Source: Apostichopus japonicus (lineage: Eukaryota > Echinodermata > Holothuroidea > Aspidochirotida > Stichopodidae). From it: DNA of 64,000 nt. Below the pieces are notes generated by a model. The model worked only from the letters and a program-made list of their open reading frames with translations. It did not search any database and was not told the DNA's origin. Numbering within the stretch: position 1 is the first letter of the stretch; each line of letters opens with the position of its first letter. A program made the position numbers and the translations under genes. Shown in pieces: positions 42,831 to 52,538 of this stretch. The stretch is taken from assembly GCF_037975245.1 (NCBI RefSeq), contig NC_092571.1, forward strand, positions 15,621,917 through 15,685,916, given 5' to 3'.

Positions 42831-45800
42831 ATTAAAGAATGGAACATCATATGTAGATGAATAATCAATGTGCGCTAAAAAAAAAGGACATGGGGCCACT
42901 TTGGATTACTGACTGCAGGTTTAATATCAATACTTACCTGTTTGGTTTTGGCGGAATTACTTTACTTTTGCCCCAATAGACTGAAACGGCCTAGCCTCCG
43001 CTATTAACCAAATCTAGAGTAAACAACAGTACATCGAGAGACTATTTCTACCAATTTGAAGTGTTTATTTCTCTTTTCTGTAAGCGTGTCATTATCTATC
43101 ACCGGTCAGCTTGAAAATAAACAAATGCTTTAGTCTGTTGTATAAATGGCGCAATAGATGTTTGAAGTCTGGCACAGGCCAGCTGGTTTCCAAGCCAATG
43201 ACCAACAAAATGAGCTCAGACTTACCATGTGTTCATATACACGTGTATTGTTGCTAGCCTATTAATGGGAGCTAAAAACGGTTGCTGTTGCTATCTATTG
43301 AGACCAATAGCAAACTGTCTGAATGAAATTATCTGAATGAAAATGAAAAACAAACAACTTTCATTGACTTCTTAAAGGGATAAAATTAAAATAGGGCCTA
43401 ACCTGTAGTGAATTTAGTAAGAAGTGACATGAGATTATGAAAAAAATAATAATAACAACAGAAATGCATGTATGGATACAAGTAATCAATTCTAGTCTAT
43501 TCCAACACATCTTTGAAACTACCTAACAACTACTTTCAAGTATTGGAAGCTATGTTTAGTTGCTTTGGAAATGCGGTAATTAAAAAAATGAAAAATTTCA
43601 TTTATGTTTAAAAGTAGACTGGCGTTTCCCGCCTAAGACAGGGACATGATGGTATTGCTTCAAGGCATCAATGTTTCATTTCAAATTTCTTTAGTGCAAC
43701 TTCTTAAATTGACTCAGTTCATATAGTCTAGAAAACAACTCCCTGGTAGAACTAAACACTTCTTAATATCTGAGAAAACCTAAGAGGGTCACTAACAGCA
43801 GGCAAGATGAGCTTCAACATATACCCATATCACACCCACCCAAGCTTACATTCCATCCCATACTCCTCTCCCTACCCCACCCTCCCCACCTCCGCCTTCA
43901 TCCAAAGCCCTCCTCTAATCTATCCTGACCTCATAGTCACCTTCTCCCAAACCAGAATGTCAATCAACCCAATTTCCAATTTCAGCGTCGACCAAAGGAC
44001 TCCAAGCTCTAATTTGGTATATGAATAACATGCATGGTTAAGAAGCGGTGTTTATCGTAAGCAAGGCTTATTTCCATATCTATCAATCATTTCGTTTTGT
44101 TCAACTCTTGGATAATAAGGGTTGTTGATATGTATCCTATCTTACAAGATGAAAGTACGTATATAATTCTAATAATGGTTTGACTTCGTTCCTGATTGGA
44201 GGTCTTTAAAATGAAATATATTACGGAAGATAAATAATTGCACGAGTTCAATGTTTACTATCAGCGTTTATTGCCAATATGAAAAGTAAAGTCTCTTTCA
44301 GGTTACCTTGTTTCCTTTGCTTTCCTTTTTGTTTCCTTTCTTTCTCTCATTTCCCCCAATTTATTTACAATTATAAATGTCTTATGTAGATTTTAGACAA
44401 TTGATAGATGAAAATGGAACATTTAATATTGATTAGAAACGTTTTAATATACAGTAATACGAGAAACCATGAGGGAAATAAAGAGGTGGAAATGACCCTT
44501 CACTACACAGGAGGGAAAATTGAGAATGGCAAAAGTTAATTATGATGTCACGACCTAAAGTACAACAATAACTTTAGAACGATGTAATAACACTTTGTGA
44601 GTAGGCTATGCTATGTAACCCTAGCTTACTTCTGTCCCTGCGTGTGAACATTTTACCTAGAACTTGAAGTATCCAATGAAGAAATGTTATCATAGCATTG
44701 GTGATCTTACAGTATACAGTAAGTGGATTTGTGGTCTTATTAGTAGATTTATGTGCATTGAACGCAAAACACACATTAAAAAAGACTAAGCAACACATAA
44801 TAACATTCCTGCAAGATATTTACTATCAATTAAATCCATATAATTTATAGTGGGCCTGACTTACGATTGAAGGGCCTGTTTTGATTATTCCCAGGGGCCT
44901 TAAGCAGTACATTGGGGGAATTTTACTTACATTACTGGGCTGATCGCCTTAATACTATATTTGGTGGGCCCAATGGAAGATAAAAGAATGAAAAATCTGG
45001 ATATCTAGATGAATAAGCAATGTACACTAATAAAAAGGATACAGGGGGCCAGTTCGGTGTACTGACTGCAGGTTTAATGCGAATAGTTTCCTTTTTGGTT
45101 TCAGTGATATTACTTTACCTTGACCCAGGATACCGCACCAGCCTAGCCTGTGCTATTAACCTAATCTAGAGTTAGCAGCAGGACATCGAGATACGATATC
45201 TACCAATCTGAATTATACATTTTTTTTTCAAGCCAGCCATTATCTGCCTGAAACGAAACAAGTACGTGAGTCTTTTAAATAAAATGGTGAAAAAGATGAT
45301 CAATATCTGGAGCAGACCTGTTCATTTCCAAACCAATGACCAGTAGACTGAAGTTTGAGACGTTTTAGTGACGTCATAATCACATAGACGGGGACATGGT
45401 AATATTGTTTCTCTTCATTAATGTTTAAATTTCTTTAGTGTAACTACTTAATTGAATCAGTACTTATAGTCTAGATGACAAGTCCCTGGTAGAAGTAAAT
45501 GCTTCTTAATATCTGAGAAAACCTAAGAGGGTCAAAACTTGAAAGAAACCATGTATTGAAAATTGATAGGCAAGATGAGCTTTAACATAAACCCATATCA
45601 GACCCATCCCAATCTTACATTACATCCCATACTCCTCTCCCTACCCCACCCTCTCCACCTCTGCCTTCATTTATTTACAATCATAAATGTCTTATGTAGA
45701 TTTTAGATAAATGAAATATGAAAATGGAAACAATTTATATTGATTAAAACGTTTTAATTTAATATGAGAAACCACAGGGGAAATAAAGAGGAGAAAATGG

Positions 45801-48417
45801 CCCTTTAATTACACAGGAGGGAAATCAAGAATAGCAAAAGTTAATTATGATGTCTCGACCTAAGTACATGTTACCGATTCGTGGAAAACATAAATTGTTT
45901 GCTATAACGAGAGAGCGAGAGAGAGCTTGACATTGCCTTTGATCGGGACAATCTTTTGTTGTTGTTCAAACAATACTTCAAATAGATATGAAAATATTGA
46001 TCATCATTTGATAACAATAAAGATGGGACAAAAGAGCTAAATATCATTTTGAAACTATGGAAGGAGGTTTCACTAAAATCTGGTTAGAAAAAGTCTCATG
46101 TAGTCAAGGATAGCTCGCCTTTGAAGCAGTTGGTTACTTTAAACCATTAATTAAAAACGTGGGACGCAACTTTCAAGATTCTACATGATCTAATACCATT
46201 TATTCTATTTGGTTGGAAATGTTTAATATTTGGCACCTCTACTCACCCGAATATGTCACTCTCATGCGTTCTCTTGTAAGGACAGGTTTTCGTTTGATTT
46301 GTTTTGTGTCAGGAGAAAATTTTAAGAACTGTTTTGAGCAGTACTTGAAATGAATAAAATCCTCTGATTTCTTAACACTTGTCCTCCAATAGTTTTAATA
46401 AGATACCAATGCTTTTGTCAAATTAAACACAATAACTTTAGAACAATGTAATAACACTTTGTGAGTGGGCTATGCTATGTTACTCTAGCTTACTACTGCA
46501 CTGTCCCTGCGTGTGAAATTTTTCAGAAATGTTTTCATAACATTGGTGGTCTTACAGTATACTGTAAGTGGATTTGTGTTAATTATGTATGCAATGAACG
46601 CAAAACATATATTATAACAGACTGAGTAACACATAATAATATTCCTGCAAGATATTTACTACCAGTTAAACTCATATAATTTATAGTGGGCCCGACTTCC
46701 GATTGAAGGGCCCGTTTTGAGTATTCCCAGGGGCCTTAAACAGTACATCGGGGGCATTTTACTTACATTACTGGGCTGATCGCCTTAATACTATTTTTGG
46801 TGGGCCCAATGGAAGATAAAAGAATGAGAAATCTGGATATATAGATGAATAAGCAATGTACACTAATAAAAAGTATACATGGGGCCAGTTCGGTGTACTG
46901 ACTGCAGGTTTAATACGAGTAGTTCCCTTTTTGGTTCAGCGATATTACTTTACCTTGGCCCGGGATACCGCACCAGCCTAGCCTGTGCTATTAACCAAAT
47001 CTAGAGTTAGCAACAGGACATCGAGATACAATATCTACCAATCTGAAGTATATATACATTTCTCTTTTCTTTAAGCCATCCATTATCTATCACCAGCCTG
47101 AAACGAAACAAGTATGTGAGTCTTTTATATAAATGGTGAAAAGATGATCGATATCTGGCGCAGATCTGTTCAATTCCAAGCCAATGTCTAGTAGACTGAA
47201 GGTGGAGACGTTTTAGTGACGTCATAATCACCATAGACAGGGACATTAATGTTTAAATTTCTTAAGTGCAACAACTTAATTGATTCAGTCCTTATAGTCT
47301 AGATTACAACTCCCTACTAGAAGTAAACGCTGCTTAATATCTGAGAAAACCTAAGAGGGTCAGAACTTGAAGAACCAAGTATCGAAATTGATAACTTATT
47401 TACACTACAGTAACTGCAGGCAAGATGAGCTTTAACATAAACCCATATCACATCCATCCCACCTTACATTCCATTCGATACTCCCCTTTCTACCCCACCG
47501 TCTCCACCTCTGCCTTCATCCAAAGCCCTAATCTATCCTGACCTCATAGTCACCTTCTCCCAAACCAGAATGACAATCAACCCAATTTCCAATCCCAGCG
47601 GCAACCAAAGGTCTCCAAGCTCTAATTTGGTATATGTTTAACATGCGTGGTTAAGAAGCGATGTTTATCGTAGGCAATCATTTATGTTTTGTTCAACTCT
47701 TGGACAATAAGGGTTGTCGATTTAAATCCTATCTTATAAGATGAAAGTACATATATAATTCTAATAACATTTGGACTTCGTTCCTGATTGGAGGTCTTTA
47801 AAATGAAATTTATTATGAAAGGTAAATAGTCGCACAAGTTCAATGTAGACTCTCAGCGTTTATTGCCAATATGAAAAGTAAAGTCTCTTTCAGGTTACCT
47901 TGTTTCCTTTGCTTTCCTTTTTGTTTCCTTTCTTTCTCTCATTTCCCCCAATTTATTTACAGTCATAAATGTCTTGTCTAGATTTTAGACAATTGAAAGA
48001 TGAAAATGGAAACAATTAATATTCATTAAAAGCAATTTAATATAGAAACCCTGAGGGAAATAAAAACAAGCTTTACATGGAAAAATCTACTCATATGCTT
48101 CCTTATATAGTGGAAGCAAGCAGGTGCTTTTTTAAAGAAAAAATATGTTAATTTATCTCGTCACTTTGATTGAACTGGTGGACCACTTTTTATGACCGCT
48201 ATGAAGTTATTACTTCTTTAGCAAGAGAATTCTCATAATTAATAGAAGCTAGACATACATCTCCTCTCCCTCCTACGTTTCCATCCTCTCCCCTTCATTC
48301 CCGTCCACTCCATTCCCCTGCCCTGCCATCCCCCAATTCCACTCTCCTCCCTTTAGCTCATTTGTCATTCTCAGTATTTTTTTTGTATTTTGTTAACTGT
48401 TTTCCTTTTTCTTGCAG
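42831..48417 (+). repeat. Gene 3 intron 1: three tandem copies of the intron module
   Basis: The landmark AATCTAGAGT occurs at about 43011, 45163 and 46998. Each copy runs through TTTAACATAAACCCATATCA-like text and, where complete, the distal module with GAGGGAAATAAA. The second and third copies belong to the GGACATCGAG subtype. TGACGTCA palindromes are at 45369-45376 and 47217-47224. No exon is seen until 48418. Confidence 0.7.
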
Positions 48418-48453
48418 TTCGTGGAACTTTTACATGTAGCCGTAATCCAGACG
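48418..48453 (+). CDS. FReD lectin gene 3, 36-nt exon
   Basis: The acceptor is TTTTTCTTGCAG and the donor AGACG|GTAAGC, phase 1 at both ends. It encodes (V)RGTFTCSRNPD. Confidence 0.7.
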
Positions 48454-48991
48454 GTAAGCAGCCAGCTAGGACATTCCTATAATGTTAATACCACTCTAAA
48501 CTGTACTCTTGTATCATGCTCCAAAGCATTCGTACTAGCATTACAAACAGTTCCCAACATTTAACCTGATTAACATTATATTCATACTGTTCATACTGCC
48601 AGTATGTAGCTTTTGAAACGAGACATGCAAGCACAGTATAGAAACACTGTCCCACCCGAGTGAGGTAAGTAATGAGCCACTGAATTTTCATACCATGGTA
48701 AGTTCTCATTTCGCATGACATCAGCTTTGGACGTTACACAGCGTACACGGTTTAGTTGGACATGTTCTATAGTGTGTTGTAAGAAAGTTGTTTTATGAAA
48801 CTTGCAGGTGAAATAATGCATCCTGAGGCATATTTAGGCTGTAAATTAAGTCTTTACTTAAGGTTGTGCTGATATATTGGCCTACTGTTCTCATGTGGGA
48901 TTGAAAAAGAGGGTGTCCCGCCCCCTGGATAAACATCTATTATGGTTCTGCAGAATGAGAAATATGTAATCATTAATATTATCAACCACAG

Positions 48992-50028
48992 CTGGAGCAA
49001 CCACCTCCAAAGCTGAAGCCCACACCACCAATGTTGGAGCAACCACCACCGAAGCTGGGACAACCACCACCAAAGCTGGGACAACCACCACCAAAGATGG
49101 AGCAACCACCACCAAAGCTGAAGCCCCCACCACCACACCTGGAGCAACCACCACCAAAACTGGTACCCCCACCAACAAAGCTGGAGCAACCACCACCAAA
49201 GCTGGAGCAATCACCACCAAAGCTGGAGCAACCACCTCCAAAGCTGAAGCCCACACCACCAATGTTGGAGCAACCACCACCGAAGCTGGGACAACCACCA
49301 CCAAAGCTGGGACAACCACCACCAAAGCTGGGACAACCACCACCAAAGATGGAGCAACCACCACCAAAGCTGAAGCCCCCACCACCACACCTGGAGCAAC
49401 CACCACCAAAACTGGTACCCCCACCAACAAAGCTGGAGCAACCACCACCGGAGCTGGAGCAACCACCACCAAAGCTGGAGCAAACACCACCAAAGCTGGA
49501 GCAACCACCACCAAAGCTGGAACAACCACCACCAGAGCTGGAACAACCACCACCGGAGCTGGAACAACCACCACCAAAACTGGAGCAACCACCACCAAAA
49601 CTGGAGCAACCACCACCAAAACTGGAACAACCACCACCAAAACTGGAACAACCACCGCCGGAGCTGGAACAACCACCGCCGAAGCTGGAACAACCACCGC
49701 CGAAGCTGGAACAACCACCGCCGAAGCTGGAACAACCACCGCCGAAGCTGGAACAACCACCGCCGAAGCTGGAACAACCACCGCCGAAGCTGGAACAACC
49801 ACCGCCGAAGCTGGAACAACCACCGCCGAAGCTGGAACAACCACCGCCGAAGCTGGAACAACCACCGCCGAAGCTGGAACAACCACCGCCGAAGCTGGAG
49901 CAACCACCACCGAAGCTGAAGCAACCACCACCAAAGCTGGCACCCCCACCACCAAAGCTGCAGCAACCACCACCAAAGCTCGAGCAACCACCAACAAAGC
50001 TGGCATGAACAAAGCTCGAGCATGCTCG
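48992..50028 (+). CDS. FReD lectin gene 3, expanded Thr-rich stalk exon (345 codons)
   Basis: The acceptor is ATCAACCACAG|CTGG (phase 1) and the donor TGCTCG|GTAAAC (phase 0), as in gene 2. The frame reads GATTSKAEAHTTNVGATTTEAG and so on, through about 48 heptads, ending NKARACS. A 231-bp block (11 heptads) starting at 48992 is repeated from 49223. From about 49681 to 49890 there are ten identical 21-bp units encoding TTAEAGT. The other frames are also open (PPPKLEQ on +, VVPASAV on -) but are shadows of the repeat. The fibrinogen exons that should follow are not in the window. Confidence 0.65.
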
Positions 50029-50436
50029 GTAAACCCTTTAGTGTATTCCTAATTAAATATTAGGTCATAAAACTGTACTAGAAAATGTAACATGAAAGTT
50101 ATTCCGACAACTTCCTGTCCTCCTTTCTTCTCTGCTTCCACCTTCTGCCGGCTGTTTATCGATACCAAAAAATATAGAATTGATATTATTTGTTTTAAAA
50201 ATAAAATTAACAATTGAAATGTGCATTTATCTGTACGGCATCACCAAATATTCCAAAAACAGCAAATTCTGTTTTCTAGTAAGATTAAAATTCTTGTGTA
50301 AACTTGGAAGTATCTGTTATAATGCCTGTTGTAAACTTAAAGGTATTTATCAAGTCATTTCACCAATAATGTACTGTTTACAATCATCTACATATCACTT
50401 CAATTGTATTTTAAAAAAAAAAACCTACACAGATTG
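50029..50436 (+). other. Gene 3 intron after the stalk exon
   Basis: Homologous to the start of the same intron in gene 1. Interrupted by the hAT-like element. Confidence 0.5.
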
Positions 50437-51175
50437 TAGTGTTTGCACGGGTTATCCGGGTACCCGCCCGACGTGATACTACCCGGTTCCTAATTCATTA
50501 CCCGAATCCTAAGCAAAGTGTGCTTTAAAAAAAAAAAAAAAATGGCAAACCGACGGTTAGGCAGATTTCCCATTGACTTAGTGTGGTGTTAGGCTACCAT
50601 GTGGAAGAAATTATTATTTATTCATTCGTTTATTTCAAAGAAGTAAAGGCTGACATGGAATTTTACGCGATGTTTATGGATTATAGACGGGATAACTAAA
50701 AAATAGTAATCGCAAGTGGCTTTTTACTAATTGTTTATTCCAAATGCGATCAAATTGCGCGAATCGCGCAATCTCGCGGCTAATGAGAACCCTGGGCCTG
50801 CATAATAGATTGTAGTAGCATTTAAAACTGTTTAAGAGCTAAATTGGATATCTACATGGTTTGATCCAATAGACGTGCACGAGCTAGCATAAGCAGCGGC
50901 GGCAGTGCGATGTTAGTAGTAATGCTAATTATAATTAAGTTATTTATTTATTAACAAGTTAATGAAAGAAACAGAAGCAAATAAAAATTATTGAGGGAGG
51001 TTTTATACCTTATCTTACACCTACGTATTTGAACATGAAAACATTGTCAGTAGAGAATATAATGCATTTATTACAGCATCCAATATGTAATTTCTTGAAA
51101 ATCGTGATACACGAGGGTAAACAAATTTTTCCCTCGGGTACCCGGTTCCCGATTTTTGGACCCGTGTAAACACTA
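50437..51175. mobile_element. Non-autonomous hAT-like element (739 bp)
   Basis: The ends TAGTGTTTGCACGGGT (50437-50452) and ACCCGTGTAAACACTA (51160-51175) are inverted repeats with one mismatch, followed inwards by GGGTACCCG-type text on both sides. The 8-bp target duplication ACAGATTG is at 50429-50436 and 51176-51183. The 8-bp duplication and the (T/C)AGTGTT end fit the hAT superfamily. The related intron of gene 1 (3720-3745) has no insert. No transposase frame inside. Confidence 0.85.
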
Positions 51176-51183
51176 ACAGATTG

Positions 51184-52110
51184 AGTCTGGTATAACCTTA
51201 CCCGTAACCTATGCATGACAGCACATATTAAGACGAACCACATGTCTCCAGAAATCCAATGGTAAACAGGTGATCTTGCTTTCAAAAAATTGTTCCCCAA
51301 ATTCTTTCCGGGTTATATTCTAGTTGATGTAAGTTCCAAATATGTTTTGCGAAAAATGAACTAAACTAGAAATTACAGGTAATACTACCTTTGGACGTTC
51401 TCCTGAAATCTTTCACAACATGTATAACATTAACAGGGTGCTGGGTTTAACACCTTCGTGGAATAAACGCATTCTTGATAATCTGTATCAGAGAAAGCTC
51501 TGCCCGGCACCTTCACCGTACGTTATGTGTTCGGGGTTATACGTGAAGTTATATGTCGAACTGAGGGTTACTCTCCATTCATTGCATTCCAACCACCACC
51601 TTTTCCTCTCTGCCCTCTTTACTTACCATTTAAATGGCACATACAAAACAGATATCAAAGATACAAAAGAGCCAACATTTAAAGCAAGCATAAAATACAA
51701 AGGCAGGTAGACTGATTGCATGACAAGAGTTACATACCATCAGGGGCGGACTGGGTCTTAAAACCGGCCCGGGCATTTTCCACCTAGACCGGCCCATTAT
51801 TCATTGACATGCTACATACATAGTGATCACCGTCCTGGGGGAGGGGTTTTCCCCCTCCCCATTGAGATTTTTTGAAGTTAAGGTATGCCTAGATACAAAA
51901 TGGTGCTATATTTCTCAATTTTGTAGGTTACAATAATCATTTAAAATGACCCCAAAACAATTTTCCAGAAGCAACACTTGATTAAACTGAGGAAAGTTAA
52001 AAATGTCAACAAAAAGACATGTTAAGACTGGATTTTATTTAGTTTTTCAAGCATTTTGTGACAACATGCTTGAAAAACAATGGTAAAAAACCTAAATAAA
52101 ATCTGTTAGA
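51184..52110. other. End of gene 3 homology, then unassigned sequence
   Basis: 51184 to about 51330 still matches the gene 1 and 2 intron; beyond it the match stops before the fibrinogen exon. At 51741 the text CAGGGGCGGACTGGG followed by ACCGGCCCGGGC resembles the end of a DNA transposon, but no partner end is visible. No gene is supported. Confidence 0.45.
52031..52103. repeat. Hairpin at the edge of the Penelope array
   Basis: GATTTTATTTAG (52031-52042) pairs with CTAAATAAAATC (52092-52103) and TTTTTCAAGCA (52043-52053) with TGCTTGAAAAA (52067-52077), with a bulge between on the right side. It lies 8 bp from the array boundary. Confidence 0.8.
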
Positions 52111-52186
52111 CAAAATGAAATAAAACTGTTAGCAAACTGCTTATCCACTAGAGAGCCTGTGTAATAGAATGTGTAAAAGTAAGTTG

Positions 52187-52225
52187 GCCTGACGTTTCGA
52201 TCCTAGCAGGATCTTCTTCAGAGGC
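52187..52225 (-). ncRNA. Hammerhead-ribozyme-like motif, 3' end of Penelope copy 1
   Basis: Read on the - strand: stem I GCCT, box CTGAAGA (fits CUGANGA), one extra A, stem II GATCCT-GCT-AGGATC, box GAAA, then CGTC with the cleavage position after GTC, and AGGC closing stem I. Stem III would be only AC/GT with no loop, so it would need pairing between two copies. Hammerheads with very short stem III are known in Penelope terminal repeats. Confidence 0.6.
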
Positions 52226-52538
52226 TAAATGACAAGTTACAGTAACAGAGGGGACAAAAACACGCACAGAATACAGACAGGTTAATGAGCACGGTGAACA
52301 CAATGAGATGGATGAAAGGGGATTATAAGTAGAAAGCAACAGGAGAAGAGGAGAGGAAGGAGATAAACTGTGGAGGGACAAAGAGAGGATTAAAGGCACA
52401 GGGTGAGGAATAAACTGGAGAGGGACAAAGACAGAAAGGTGTGAAGAAAAATGGAGGGGAAGAGAGCTGTAAGAGGAAGAGTGAAAGGGGGGGGGGGGGA
52501 AGGGAGAAAGGGGAGAAGGAGTAGGGAACAGAGGAAAG

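Noticed and set aside
49681-49890. Regular 21-bp repeats as a possible CRISPR array
   Set aside because: There are no spacers; it is a coding minisatellite in a eukaryotic gene.
49031-50008. PPPKLEQ frame on + and VVPASAVV, LRRWLFQ frames on - across the gene 3 stalk exon
   Set aside because: All frames of the 21-bp repeat are open. Only the GATTTKA frame joins the neighbouring exons in phase and matches genes 1 and 2.
51741-51760. CAGGGGCGGACTGGG as the left TIR of a second hAT element
   Set aside because: Looks like a transposon end, but no inverted partner or repeated 8-bp flank is visible in the window.
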